NCBI GenBank assembly: GCA_020809705.1
Contig: CP085826.1
Span: forward strand, 5,580,001 to 5,644,000
Direction of reading: 5' to 3'
DNA: 64,000 nucleotides
From: Calonectria ilicicola
Taxonomy: Eukaryota; Ascomycota; Sordariomycetes; Hypocreales; Nectriaceae
The notes under the pieces: generated by a model
What the model was told of the DNA's origin: nothing
Database searches by the model: none
What the model saw: the letters and a program-made list of their open reading frames with translations, nothing else
Made by a program: the position numbers and the translations under genes
Part shown: piece by piece, positions 46,560-57,871 of the stretch
How positions within the stretch are numbered: the stretch's first letter is position 1
Layout: every line of letters starts with the position of its first letter

Positions 46560-48439
46560 CTACCTCTTGAGCGGCTTTTCGCTAATCCAAAAAGTGACCA
46601 CAAAGGAGGTGGTTAGGTAAATCAAAATAAGTCCAAAAGCACCCAGAGTTGCCACTTGGTAACTGGCTCTGACCTGATCGGCAACGTGAGGTGGAAGTGT
46701 CTTGATATAATCCAGACTCTGGCGGACCTTTTCCACGATCTCATTGGCATCTTCGCCGCTGGAGAGTCGTGAAGCCAATTGCGTTCGGAGAATTTGTTGG
46801 AGTACGGCGGATCCAGTGCTGATGCCGATGCTGGAGCCCAGGGATCGGAAGAGGTACGAGCATGCAACAACAACGGCTGTGTCCTCGGCAGCAGCATTGG
46901 CAAGGAGTCCAACAAGGGTTGTAGTTATTCCTAGATTTTTGTTCAGCAAGGCCCCGTGAAATTTCGCAATTGTCTCCATGGCTCATGACTTACCGCTTCC
47001 GGCACCGAAAGATGTCAAGACGAGGCCGACTACTTCACCTGCCGTGGACTTGAACACTACTGACAATGCCAGTGGCAACATCGAAAATAGCAGAATTCCA
47101 TATCCAGAAACTGTGACCCAATAGTACCTCCCCGTTCGCTTGATCCACCATCCACCACCGAGAGATGCGATGACGCCCGCAATCATACCCGGGACCAACA
47201 GAGCACCACTTTGGGTAGCACTGAGTCCCTGAACGGCCTGGAGGAAGAGAGGCATGTAGAAGATGACTGCCATCTGCCCCCCAACACCGAAAAAGTTCGC
47301 AAGGTAGCAGGCGAATAGGCTGCGGTCAAAAATGATGTGGCCGGGGGCAAAGGGATTCGTGGCCACCTTTATCTCCACGAAGATGAAGAGACCAAAAAGA
47401 ACCGGTGTGAGGAAAAGAGACACAACAGTAATAATGTGAGACCAACCGAGATTGGAGCCACAGTCGAGACCAGCAAGAAGAGCGACTACAGCAGAAACGA
47501 GGGTGAAGGCGCCTAGGAAATCGATCTGACGCATCCCGGAGAGCCAGTGATCGTGAGCGACAGGTGGGAGATCCAGGACAAAGTATACAGCAATGAAGGC
47601 GACAAAACATAGAGGAACCTGTCCCAAGAATGACCTTTGAAACCAATTAGCAAAATATCAAAGGTGATGTTCGGGAACAACTCGCCAGCGCCATCCCACA
47701 GAGTCCGCCAAAAGACCGCCCAGAGGTGCACCCGTCGATGTGCCGGCTGCCCAGAGGATGTTAATGTAGCCTTGCCAAACACCTCGATCGCGCAGCGGAA
47801 CCAAGTCACTAAGCAAGATAGATACGACGGAGTTCATACCACCGCCTCCAACGCCGGCAATGGCACGCGCAGCACACAGCTGGACCATAGTCTGAGCAAG
47901 ACCGCACCCTAGGCATCCAATGGCGAAAACGCTGTAAGCAAAGAGCAGGCATGGCTTGCGGCCAAAAATGTCACTGAGCTTGCCATAGAGAGGCTGGCAA
48001 CTTGTAAGAGTAAGAAAGTAGCTGCATCATCAGAGCGATGTAAGTAAATATGCCGGGCTTTGAACAGGGGTTTGGGGACTTTACGCCGTGGCGACCCAAC
48101 TTGTGCTGTTGAGAGCATTCAGCTCATTGCCAATCTTGGCGTATGTAGCAACTGTTAAAAGCTGATCAATAGCGACCATATAAACCTATTCTCGTCCTTA
48201 TCAGCCATGGTTGTCAAAGGAAGCAGTTCAGTCATGCTTTGACAACGTACACCGATACCGACAGCCGGGATGAGCAGATGCATCTTCTTGGCCATCGGCT
48301 GCTGCTCCGGCTCATTGTCAATGGGCTGGCCATTCTCGGCGTCATGATTAGTGATTCCATGGTCAGATTGACCAGCCAGGAGAGGAGAGGTCTCTGTCGG
48401 ACGGCTCAAAGCCGTGACAGAAGGTTCTATGTCCGGCAT
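46560..48439 (-). CDS. MFS carrier, 14-span DHA2 / vacuolar basic amino acid permease type (Vba/Fnx1-like)
   Basis: Proton-coupled carrier of the major facilitator superfamily; the nearest recognisable type is the vacuolar amino-acid permeases Vba1-3/Fnx1, with DHA2 drug exporters as the alternative. Exons: 48439-48251, 48185-48085, 48021-47686, 47634-46994, 46930-46560; 545 aa. Splicing restores GIGVYMVAIDQLLTVATYAK, NSTSWVATAYFLTLTSCQPL, VGWRWSFLGQVPL and FGAGSGITTTLVGLL. The third intron starts with GC rather than GT (see findings). MFS motif A is GKLSDIFGRKPCL; DHA motif C-like residues appear in NILWAAGTSTGAPLGG. The cytosolic N-terminus has TSPLL preceded by Glu, a dileucine-like vacuolar sorting signal as in Vba/Fnx proteins (inference). 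The C-terminus is short (SEKPLKR). Confidence 0.92.
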
Positions 48440-50930
48440 GTTTGGCCGCTACGGAAGCGGGGTTGGCCGGTGCGGGTCGAGAAGCCGGAGGGATGGCGGG
48501 AGATTGGCGAGTAGATTAGGGCCCAAAAAAACAATTATAGTGCGGAGGGTGTGATACGCGGAAGCTACGAGAGCGATCAATTGATGGGCAAGACAGGAGC
48601 AGAAGACAAAATCTACGGTACGAAAGGGAGTCGGAGTCAATTCTGAGCCACGACGGGCGGCGGTCAACTAGTTACGGCGCAGTCCCCGCAGATAACTGCA
48701 GACAGGCTCCATAAAATGATCTCTTCGGCAATTGTGTCATTTGAGAAGCCATAGACGTGCCAGCAGCTTTTTTTCCCCCTGATGACCTTCAACAATCAAG
48801 ATCAATTTCTCCATCTATAAAGCCATATACCCAGGACCATTTTGGACATATCTGAGGTAATGTCGGGAGGTCTCTGCTTGATGCGGGTCCAAAGGGATTG
48901 GCACGTGAGACAAATCCAAGGGACACACGCTCCAGGAAACTTGCGGGAGAAGACCGCATCAATGATTAGCTGGGTCGTAAAAATAGTTTGCGATGGAAAA
49001 TCCGGTGGTGAAACCGTGGAGATAATGGCGGATGCATGGCTCGGGTGGGCCGGTAATTATCAAGGAGGTAATGCAGCAGCATGTAGATTGTGGGTGCATC
49101 CTTCTTGAGCACAAAACCACCTGTTGTCGCGCCCCTGGTCCTGTTAAAAGGGATATAGCTTGTTGCACATACAGTAGGCAATGTCCATATTCCTCGTCAC
49201 AACATACGAATTGTGCAGATCAATATGGCCAGCTCATCATTACAACAGCTGGAAGTCTATATTTTCTAGACAGGGACGCGTTAGGCTTTTGTTGACATGC
49301 GTCTAAAGTTGGCGTGTGGCCCGAGGCATCAACTTCGGCACTCGTTGGTCGTCTCCGGCTACACATGCCCCAATTAAGATTCCATGGAAGATCTCGGTAA
49401 ACGGAGATATATTCCATGCCTCGGGCGCCTATTTTCGTGACTGGGACAGTCATCTTCGCGGTACCACCCATTTAGTACCGCGTTAATAGAACACGAGCCT
49501 TTGCGCAACCGTTGAAGTCAGTCCTTCATTTGTAGCTGCATTTCCTCGTGGGTGATCCGTGCGCTCTGGCAAACGTGGACTCTGAGATGACGAATATGCA
49601 GTGTATCCATGCTTGAGCAAGTGAAACAACCTCTATTGGTACCTCGCTTGGCTATTTTCTGGTATTCATTCTCTCGGGATTTAGGCCTTACAGCGCCGAG
49701 AGTTTGGCAGCCTTGTGAGAACGGGATGACGATGGGGACTTCTCCACAACATGACAAGGGGCGGGGTTTTTTTTTCTGCTTGGGAAGCCTAGCATCTGAT
49801 TGGCGCGGCGAGTTTTAGCGGGTTGGAGGCCGTGTTGAAGGGATGGCCCTGGAGCGTTGTTCACTCCTGGCTGAGATTGATGGAGGGAGGGTCGATCGTC
49901 GGCCCTGTGGTCCATGCAACCAAATTCAATCACACATAGGTATTGTGTACGTGATCGGCATTGGGCTCCGAGACTGCTGGAAAAGGGGCGGCGACGATCC
50001 TGATGCTGATATCGTATTCAGTCACAGTTTTCAAAGGATAGGCCTCAGGACGGAGAGACCGGCAGTTGTTAAGATCAGAGCCCCCATGTTCAGGACCGGC
50101 GAATATGCTGAGTCTGAACCTTCAGGCGGAAGTGAGGCCACACACCCCGGTTGAAAATGACCCCAGTACGGAGCACCAAAACATGAGATGAAATCGGGAT
50201 GAAGGGTGAAAGAGGGTTCAAGCCACGTGAAGAGCAAGCTGTAAGTAGCCGACAGTCTTGGTTCACTTTGGTTAGGTAGGGCACTGCGACAAGACCAGCA
50301 GCGTGGGACCGAGGCAGGTACAGACGTCATGTTACGCAAGGTACCAGGCACCACCCCTCTCCACAAGGGGGTCCTACCGCAACATGAGGACCTAAACGGG
50401 AGACCAACATTGTAATTTGCCTAGCTGCGGCGGGACAGAAAAGCGGCCATCCTTCTTGGATGACACACCTCGTTTAGACATGTCGAGGTGCAGAAAGATT
50501 AAGGGAACAAAAGAAAATAAAACTAGAATCGATAGCAGAGTGGATGTCCTGCAGGGCGTGCGCCATCAGGGCAAATGGGTTTCCTGTTGCCCACATTGGA
50601 TTCAGCTTGCATGGATGGATCTGCAACTCCAGGCTCGCCTCGGGGCAGTTGGCACCCAGCGCCGTGTTTCAGACGGTGGGCCAGGTCCCTGAGAGGAAGC
50701 CGCTGGAACACTAACAGCCACAGTGGGCAATGCTCCAAGCCCCTCCAGGCCCCCGCTCGCATGCTTTGTGAGCTCCCCCTCCACTCATCCCTCCAATTCG
50801 CACTTTATCCCCCACCCCGCCGCCGCCCAGCTCCCAGGGCTGTCAAGGGCGCGCAACGGATTCTGGCTATTAGTTTAGGTTGGAGGCACGGCAAACCGCG
50901 CAAGGTGCCTGCGCTAGCAAAGCCCTGCGC
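48440..50930. other. Gene-poor spacer with MFS promoter at its left
   Basis: About 2.5 kb upstream of both the MFS gene (minus) and the zinc-finger gene (plus). Open frames of 60-120 codons lack any recognised similarity. No tRNA, rRNA or mobile element seen. Confidence 0.5.
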
Positions 50931-51390
50931 ACCGTCTCGGTAGGTACCTAGATAGGCATAGATGGTTGGTTCGGATCCCCGGGCTTGACACCCATCCTCG
51001 TGTTGAGCGATGTCATAGGTGCCAGGCCTGTACCCATCCTCCCGTCCAAGTTTTAAAAAAAAAAAATCAATTTCCTAAAAGCACCCGTTCATCCTTCTTT
51101 CTGGTCTGTTTCCGCTATTCTCTTTCACAAAGTTTCTTGTTGCGACTGCTGCCCGTTACCTCTTTCCCCCTTGTTCCACAACTCATCTATTTCCTTGTCT
51201 GCCTCAGATGCCGGTCCACCGTCCCTAGACCGGCGTCTGATGATTGCGCGTTACAACGCTGCCATTATCGGTTCCAGCTCCTTCACCCTGACCCCATATT
51301 GGTCTGCCACGCATTGTGTTTCGTATCCTCATCTACCTCAAGCTGGTGGTCCCTGTTCGCTTCCACGCGTCGGTGCCCATCGTCCTCACC
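50931..51390 (+). promoter_or_regulatory. Promoter and leader of the zinc-finger gene, with upstream ORFs
   Basis: A TAGGTACCTA palindrome (50941-50950) and an A-run (about 51055-51066) precede a CT-rich tract (about 51085-51205). The leader contains a six-codon uORF (51208-51228) and an ATG at 51240 whose frame runs past the main start to 51431. The main ATG (51391) has the better context (CACCATG). Confidence 0.5.
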
Positions 51391-53610
51391 ATGTCTTCCA
51401 TGCTGAGTCCCGGGTCTCTGCAGCCACCTAAAATAGGTACTTCGCGCTGGTCCAAGGCTCTTCCTGAAGTCCCGGGCATCGACCTTGATGAGATCTACGA
51501 CGAATACCAGGACAGCCCAGATTCGGATCCCTTCTCTCCACAAGACAAAGACCTTCCCAGGCTTCCTATTGCGCCGCCACCACCTAGATCAGCCAGCATA
51601 ACCCATGCGAAGTCTTGGAAATCGACCTTGTCTGCATTGCCTCCGATAGACACCTCCGTAGGCGCCACTCAATCTGGCCCACCACCCATCATGTCGATTC
51701 CACGTCGTCCCGTTGGGACGCAGTCTTCGCGTGGATATAAACCAGCGCCGGCGCCACCACCGCAACCCCCGTCTCCTGCTCAATCCCTTTCCAGTATTTT
51801 GTCTGCCTACTCGAAACCTAATGGTGAATCGCCTACCGGGCCAACAGATGGTATAGCTAACAACGCACTTCAATCCGAGGACATGAACTTCCAAGCTCCA
51901 CATGCTGGCTCGAGGGGGGGCATGGTTCTTAGTCCCTCCGCCGAGCTGAACAGCATCCAATTGCCACAAACACAACAACATGTTGCACCGATTCTTCCCA
52001 TCGGTGCCGATATGCCACCGCCAGTCCCTTCCAAGGACGCAAAGCGCCGCCTGCCGACTTCGTCTTCTGCAAGCAGTTCTCCGGTCTCAGCCTCAGATCT
52101 GAACACAACATCACCAACACGACCTCAGATTTGGCGTCGTCGATCAGTAAAAACTGATCGCACCCTTGATCTCCCTGATCTGAAACTAATCAATAGTCAC
52201 GGCTCAACCGCTGCATCTGCATCTGCACCTGCGCCCGCACCCGCACCTGCATCTGTAATGCCACCGTCAGCTCCGCTAGTCTCCCAGCCAATAGTACAAC
52301 CAACTACCCAATCAACGCAACCTTACCTTCCACCTGGTGTCGTCAAAGTGGCGGCCCTCTCATATCAACAGTCAAACCCCAACACGACTGCCGGCAACAA
52401 AGCCCCAACTGCACCAGTTCCTGTCCAACTTCCCATTCTTGACACCACACCGGTTCCAGTTCCGGATAGAACTCCCTTTGCTGATTCCCCGACGATGGGC
52501 AGTGGCATCTCCAAACTTGATAGGCTCAAAGAAAAGCTTAGCCCTCGTCTACGTCATCGTAAGCCCTCGGTTGATCTCTCAAGCGAATCCAGCGGTCGGC
52601 CAGGTGCGCATCGTCCTCCGACACCAGAATATCAAAAGCAGGATGTCAAAACGCCCATCATCGATGCTTTCGTCTCACCTCTCTCGCCTGCTACCTCCCC
52701 AGAACCGACTGCAGAAGTCTCCCCCGACTTGCCCAAGGATCTCCCTGAACCGCCTCACCAGGAAATTTCCAATCACGGGCAAACTCAAGTCCCCAACCGT
52801 ACAATCTCTCGTAAAGCAGTACCAGTTGTCCCGACTGAAAGCCTCAGTCAAATCAAATCTATCCCAGAGCCAAGAGCTGCGCCGGAGGCAGCTCAATTTA
52901 TGCATGAGACTGAGCCGTTCCCAGAGCATAAACCGGAGGATGCCGCTGAAATCGAAGCCGCAGAAGATTTGTTATCGCCACTGCCAGGAGATTTCGGTAA
53001 CCAGATATCTCCTGGCGTCGATTCCATTGGCATCCGCACGCAGCACTCGGCCGAAATCGCTACCAAATTTCCACCGCGAGGCTCATCCGTCCGATCTAAT
53101 GCTTCTCGAGCGACGGAACAGGCTAGACACCCTCCAGCTGACCAAGACCCCAGGCTTGTTCCATCGGAAAGCCAAGGGTATCTGTATCGGGGCCGAGATG
53201 GAACACTTTATCCTGAGATGAAGGTTGCACAGGAACCACATCCCCAGGCTGCTTACTTCCCCAAGCAAGCTGAGGATGCTAGTCCCGAGCACACAATCTT
53301 CCGGGCAGTCCCATTGAAGGAGTCACACTTCAATTGTTACCAGGGGCACCGAACGATGAACAGAAGATCGAACCGCAACTACCCACTTACGTGTCAATCA
53401 TGCGAAAAGCCGGACGCCGAAGATCGGTTCGTTTGTACATTCTGCCACTTACGAATCTGTGAGTCTTGTTTCACGACGCTAAGCGAACATCAACGAGATT
53501 TACGGCAGCTCGTCGATGTTCTCAGCCATGAAATGGACAAGGGTTTCAGCAGGCTAGAGCAACCGGCCCTGCCATCTGAAATATATGCAGGCTATGGCTT
53601 GGGAAATTAA
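51391..53610 (+). CDS. Proline-rich disordered protein with C-terminal cross-brace-like zinc finger
   Basis: No characterised family recognised. Single exon, 739 aa, from the first in-frame ATG. Residues 1-620 are disordered, rich in Pro, Ser and Ala, with proline runs (APAPPPQPPSPAQ), an Ala/Pro repeat coded at about 52208-52256, and many candidate SH3 or 14-3-3 sites; ISKLDRLKEKLSPRLRHRKP is a basic helical element. The C-terminal about 100 residues are ordered: CYQGHRTM ... YPLTCQSCEKPDAEDRFVC, TFCHLRICESC. The C-x2-C / C-x2-C / C-x2-C spacing after a C...H pair resembles ZZ/B-box-like cross-brace zinc folds. A helix follows (LRQLVDVLSHEMDKGFSRLE). An adaptor or scaffold role is likely but not shown. 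Same strand as the coiled-coil gene 1.07 kb downstream. Confidence 0.85.
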   Translation: MSSMLSPGSLQPPKIGTSRWSKALPEVPGIDLDEIYDEYQDSPDSDPFSPQDKDLPRLPIAPPPPRSASITHAKSWKSTLSALPPIDTSVGATQSGPPPIMSIPRRPVGTQSSRGYKPAPAPPPQPPSPAQSLSSILSAYSKPNGESPTGPTDGIANNALQSEDMNFQAPHAGSRGGMVLSPSAELNSIQLPQTQQHVAPILPIGADMPPPVPSKDAKRRLPTSSSASSSPVSASDLNTTSPTRPQIWRRRSVKTDRTLDLPDLKLINSHGSTAASASAPAPAPAPASVMPPSAPLVSQPIVQPTTQSTQPYLPPGVVKVAALSYQQSNPNTTAGNKAPTAPVPVQLPILDTTPVPVPDRTPFADSPTMGSGISKLDRLKEKLSPRLRHRKPSVDLSSESSGRPGAHRPPTPEYQKQDVKTPIIDAFVSPLSPATSPEPTAEVSPDLPKDLPEPPHQEISNHGQTQVPNRTISRKAVPVVPTESLSQIKSIPEPRAAPEAAQFMHETEPFPEHKPEDAAEIEAAEDLLSPLPGDFGNQISPGVDSIGIRTQHSAEIATKFPPRGSSVRSNASRATEQARHPPADQDPRLVPSESQGYLYRGRDGTLYPEMKVAQEPHPQAAYFPKQAEDASPEHTIFRAVPLKESHFNCYQGHRTMNRRSNRNYPLTCQSCEKPDAEDRFVCTFCHLRICESCFTTLSEHQRDLRQLVDVLSHEMDKGFSRLEQPALPSEIYAGYGLGN

Positions 53611-54681
53611 ACCCCGTCACTTACTTATCTTGCACATTTATTCTTTTTTTCTCACCTTTGTCACTTCTTAAAAAGATCCTTATCTTTCTTGTTTTTTTTT
53701 TGTTCGAGCGCACAAGGTGCTATTGACACAAGATCATGTTTGTATGTATTATATGACGGATGGGCAAAGTAAAAATGATCGCAGGAAACATAGAAGGTCT
53801 TTTGGGATGTGTTTTTTTTCTTTTCTTCTTTTTTTTGTCGGTTTAACGATACCAATGTTCAAGTCTTGGTGCTTTAGGTTCACCAGATTTGATAGGAACA
53901 GGGTCTGGCATATACGGGATAGTGCAAAAAAATATCTAGAAGGTATGGAGCTGATATCTCTTGAATGATCATGTCATGTTTTTGTCGTCATTGTCAAATT
54001 TTTTATGTTGCCAGCTGTGATATCTTCAGAAAGAATGCCTTGCGGAAGTTTTGCTTTGCCTGAGTCAATCAAGGATGCAGCCGCTCACCGCATGAACTCC
54101 TCTTATGCGTATGCGGCATGACGTTGCAGAACTGTTGGCAAAATCCTGTTGGCAATCATGCGGCAGCTGTTGGGAATCATGGCCCCAACAAGGATTTCCG
54201 AACCCTTTAAAATGGAAGTTGAACAGCTTCAGAGAGCGATAAGCCATATTCAATTGCAAGAAACCATGACATACATTGGCTACATGATAGGCATCTTTCA
54301 TGATGTTGAAAGGAGGCTCTGTGGTGGGTCGCTGTCAGGGGTTGCCTTTCGGTCTCCACATGTGACAGGCGCCATTCAGGAGGAAACAAAACATAGCACA
54401 TGACGGCGTTACTACAGCTCACGGAGAGAGCAATCAGGCACTGCCACTAAAACATAATTCTGTACCCGTTTAAGTCTACCCAATAACGTTAATGTTTGGG
54501 TTCATTAGGGCTTGGGCAGACTTAATTGAGAGAAGGGAATGCTGCGCCAGGTACCCCGGCCTCGCCTCGCCCAAGGGCTCGTGCCTTGGGAAAACAATGT
54601 ACTCGGTACTAACTAGCCATTACCCCAGATCTCCAACCCTCCTCCAAAACAAAACAAAACAAAACAACCCAAGGGCACATC
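53611..54681. other. Intergenic between two plus-strand genes
   Basis: 1.07 kb. The left part is T-rich (terminator-like, 53641-53850). The right end is the promoter of the next gene, closing with a perfect AAAAC x4 repeat (54646-54665) in the leader. An 84-codon open frame at 54149-54403 has no support. Confidence 0.5.
54646..54665. repeat. AAAAC x4 in 5' leader
   Basis: Four perfect pentamers 16 bases before the ATG of the coiled-coil gene. An unstructured A/C-rich leader favours efficient initiation. Confidence 0.95.
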
Positions 54682-56175
54682 ATGACCTCCCTCGCCCGCT
54701 CCCGATCCCTACGGAACCCAACGAGTAGAAGCAATATCGGCGCTGATGCCAGCTCACGGAGGCAAGATGTCGAGCCCCGTATCGCATCTCCCCGTCTTGC
54801 GTCTCCCAGTCGACTCCCCATCAAGCCGCTGACTCGAAGCGCCACCACCACCTCAAGCTCCTCGAGGTCGTCGAGGAGCGGTGGCTCAGCAGCCGCGACC
54901 ACGACCACGAAGACTACAACTATGACCAGGACCTCGAAATCGAACAGCATTTCTCGTTCTGCGACCGGGAATGTGCACACGCGCTCCTTGTCGGTGAGAC
55001 AGCCGCCTGCCACTTCTCAGCCTCCCGCCAAAAGAGAGACTAGCCGCTATCCCCCTTCAACAACCACCACAAGGGCCCGACCGGCGGTGAGGCCGACATC
55101 TTCGGATGGAACGCCCACGCAGACGAAGCGAGTCCCAGGCCACACCCGCGCCAAGAGTTCAACAACAGCGACAGCGACAGCTGCTTTGCGGAACACTCCG
55201 ATCCTGCGTCCACCTTCGGGCGGATCGACTTCGTCGGCATCATCGACGACCACACGTACGGTGACCACTCGCAAGGTCTCCGGGAGTACCAAATCTAGCG
55301 CTGCCGCTGTTTCTGCCCAGGCACAAGCCCAACCTCGTCTGCGCCCAGCTTTTACGACCCTACAACAGCACTACTCCCCTGCTAAGTCGGCGGCCCCGAA
55401 GCCACTGACCTCAACTTACCTCGCTCCGCCATCGCCTTCCAAATTGCCCGCTAATGTGGCTGCATCCGCCGAAACTAGTAAGCTGCAAACCGAGCTGCTC
55501 CAATTGCATCTCCTCCACCGGGATGCTGCCGCCGTCGATGATGAGTGGAGAGCTAGCGCAAAGCAGAAGCTTGGCGAACGATTCACCAAGGTTGCCGCAC
55601 AAGGAACACAAGTCGACAATGAACAAAAGGCAGACATTGAAAAGGAAAATGTTCTTGCCTTGAGAAGCTGGGCCAATGGCGGCAAAATGGACGAGAAGAT
55701 TCAGACTCTGGATGCCGTCATCAACGGGGTGTGGACACTGGGAGAACCTGGCGGCCGATACGCCCGGGTTGTCAGACGGTTTGAACGATGGGTTGATCAA
55801 ATGTGCGAGATTGAGGATGCTCGCCGTGGTGATGGCGCCTTGCTCCAAGAGCAAACTATCCTCTTTATCGGAGAGATTGATGCTGCCTGGAAAGACGAAT
55901 GTGAAGGGCTCATCCGCCGGCTGGAGAATATCAGGAGGCAAATAGAAGAATTGGGGCAAGTGCCCGAAGAGGAGGGCCAAGATAAATCGAGCTTGATGCG
56001 TATGGTAACTAATTCCCAGACGCTGGTGGATGGGATGTTACAGGAGTTGAACATGATGGAGGACATTGAGCGGGAGGCACTAGCAAGAGAAGAGGATTGG
56101 ATTGAGAGGATGAATCGAGACGATGATGTGGATGATACCCCTAGGGCCGGTGCGGTCTGGCGAGTTGTCAAGTGA
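54682..56175 (+). CDS. Basic disordered N-terminus plus coiled-coil protein, unknown (microtubule-type layout)
   Basis: Single exon, 497 aa. Residues 1-270 are strongly basic and Ser/Thr/Pro-rich (RSATTTSSSSRSSRSGG, TKTTTMTRTSKS, TTTRTVTTRKVSG) with almost no order. Residues about 275-490 are helical and partly coiled coil: KLQTELLQLHLLHRDAAAVD, ADIEKENVLALRSWA, RRFERWVDQMCEIEDAR, IRRLENIRRQIEELGQVP, LQELNMMEDIEREALAREED. This two-part design is like microtubule-binding proteins such as the augmin subunit HAUS8; homology to it is not shown. Names such as 'a-agglutinin anchor' that such Ser/Thr-rich fungal proteins sometimes receive would not fit, since no signal peptide or GPI signal is present. 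The start is the first ATG after the AAAAC leader. Confidence 0.85.
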   Translation: MTSLARSRSLRNPTSRSNIGADASSRRQDVEPRIASPRLASPSRLPIKPLTRSATTTSSSSRSSRSGGSAAATTTTKTTTMTRTSKSNSISRSATGNVHTRSLSVRQPPATSQPPAKRETSRYPPSTTTTRARPAVRPTSSDGTPTQTKRVPGHTRAKSSTTATATAALRNTPILRPPSGGSTSSASSTTTRTVTTRKVSGSTKSSAAAVSAQAQAQPRLRPAFTTLQQHYSPAKSAAPKPLTSTYLAPPSPSKLPANVAASAETSKLQTELLQLHLLHRDAAAVDDEWRASAKQKLGERFTKVAAQGTQVDNEQKADIEKENVLALRSWANGGKMDEKIQTLDAVINGVWTLGEPGGRYARVVRRFERWVDQMCEIEDARRGDGALLQEQTILFIGEIDAAWKDECEGLIRRLENIRRQIEELGQVPEEEGQDKSSLMRMVTNSQTLVDGMLQELNMMEDIEREALAREEDWIERMNRDDDVDDTPRAGAVWRVVK

Positions 56176-57088
56176 AGCGGTAGCGATTTTGCCTGTGGTT
56201 AAACCATTATCAAGGCGCAGGGTATATGCATGGGTAGCATTTTAATCTTCATTATAGACTTTACAATGTGGCAAATCTTCTTTTATCAAAGCTACCTCTG
56301 AATTGCTTGGTGGAGGTAAAACAGGGACCAGGATTAAATGGAAAAGAAGAGCGAGGGAGGAAACTGGCTCTTGGGTCGGATCCAAACCAGAGCACATGCC
56401 CTGCACTTGATACAGAGCTGGAGAGAGTGTAATTTTGGGTACTTGTATTGGTAAGGAAGCACGTCCGCTTTTATCGTAGTGATGCGTTCAACAGTCGGAG
56501 GGGAGGGATATCGATGACATAAAGAGATGTAGCAAGAAGAAAGAAAGAATCAGTGGCGCAAATGAAAGCAACGGCGAGTGCAACCTCCCGTTCTAAATTT
56601 CAGTGCATTTCCTTGCCTCACAACGCCCTCTAAATGGATTTCCGTGTAACTATGGTCATAAAGGTCGAGTCGTGAGGGGGAAGTATAAAAAGAAAATAGT
56701 AAATAATTTAAAAACGAACCACAAAGAAGGGGAAAAAAGGATGAAGGGGGGTGTGGGAAAACGTAGTAGACCTGTCCTATCTCTATGATCCATCAGAATG
56801 TCGTGACCCTTTTTTTTCTTCTTTTCTGTCTTTTTTTTTTCCTTTCAGAGATTATTGTTCTTTTGTTAGCTCCCGCTGGAAAACATGTAAACTCTTAGAT
56901 CTCGTAATGTAGCTTGGTTCCAGGTGCCCCGTACTGCCGTCACCATGACTTTTCTGTCCGCTCTTGGCTCTTCTTACATTGTCAATATTCGCCCTCCGTG
57001 TTTAGTTCTGCGGCGCCTGAGGCTGTATTCTTCCCTTTCTTCTATTATCTGGTACCATCGTTGATCAAGCTACTGTTGGGAGTGTTCT
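56176..57088. other. Convergent intergenic region
   Basis: About 0.9 kb between converging stops, with T-rich tracts (56811-56841) and A-rich stretches (56681-56740). Consistent with 3' UTRs; no gene seen. Confidence 0.5.
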
Positions 57089-57871
57089 TCATAGGAAGGC
57101 TCTTCGAGGGAAGCTAACGCCCTCAACGGCGGGCTCGTCGACGAACCAGCTGCAGCGCTCGCCAGTGCCCTCGTTGACCAGGGCACAGGGGAGACCACTG
57201 TTCTGGTCAAAGATCTGCTTCATAATCTCCTTCTTACCACCGCCGGTAGCAACAAAGGCAACTCGCACGGCGTGAGTGACAACGGGAAGAGTCAAGGTGA
57301 TGCGCTTAGGGGGCGGCTTGGGAGAGTCCTCAATTGGGGCGACCCAGGCGGTAGTCTCGCGCAGGAGGCTGTGGCCGGGGAAGAGCGAACAGGTGTGGCC
57401 GTCGGGACCGCAGCCAAGGAGCAAGAGGTCGAAGATGGGAAGGCGGACCGAGTCGCGGGAGGCGAAGCTGGCGACGAGTGTGTGTTCGTACTGGTCAGCA
57501 AGCTCCTGGAGATCGTCAAGGTGAGCAGTGTCGATGGGGTGGACTTTGGGCTGCTGGTCGGCGGGGAGCTTGTCGAGCAGCTCCGACTTGACAAGGGCGT
57601 AGTTGGAGTCGGCGTGGTCTAGGGGCACGGCACGCTCGTCGGCAAAGAAGATTTCCCACTTGGCAAAGTGGACGACATCGTCAGGGCCGGACGAGGGCGA
57701 GAGCAGAGCCTGGGCGAGCGTCTTGGGGAGCGAACCACCAGAGACAGCCACCTTGAAGGCGCCATGGCGGGCGATGCCGGCGTTTTGGCTCTGAATGACG
57801 TACGAGCGAAGAGCCGGAGCAAGGGCGTTGACGCTGGGGAAGGCGAAAAGGTTGGGTTGAGTCTTGGGCAT
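57089..57871 (-). CDS. 6-phosphogluconolactonase (Sol family)
   Basis: Hydrolyses 6-phosphoglucono-delta-lactone to 6-phosphogluconate, the second step of the oxidative pentose phosphate pathway, in the cytosol. Single exon, 260 aa, normal for the family. Motifs: FKVAVSGGSLPKTLAQAL (phosphate-binding SGGSLP), KWEIFFADERAVPLDHADSN, FDLLLLGCGPDGHTCSLFPG (catalytic His region), FVATGGGKKEI, and a C-terminal WFVDEPAVEG. The ATG at 57871 (MPKTQPN) is chosen; the frame stays open slightly upstream but holds no other ATG. High codon-third-position GC, unlike the AT-richer neighbours, suggests strong expression. It faces the SET-MYND gene across 3.2 kb. Confidence 0.96.
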   Translation of the reverse strand: MPKTQPNLFAFPSVNALAPALRSYVIQSQNAGIARHGAFKVAVSGGSLPKTLAQALLSPSSGPDDVVHFAKWEIFFADERAVPLDHADSNYALVKSELLDKLPADQQPKVHPIDTAHLDDLQELADQYEHTLVASFASRDSVRLPIFDLLLLGCGPDGHTCSLFPGHSLLRETTAWVAPIEDSPKPPPKRITLTLPVVTHAVRVAFVATGGGKKEIMKQIFDQNSGLPCALVNEGTGERCSWFVDEPAVEGVSFPRRAFL

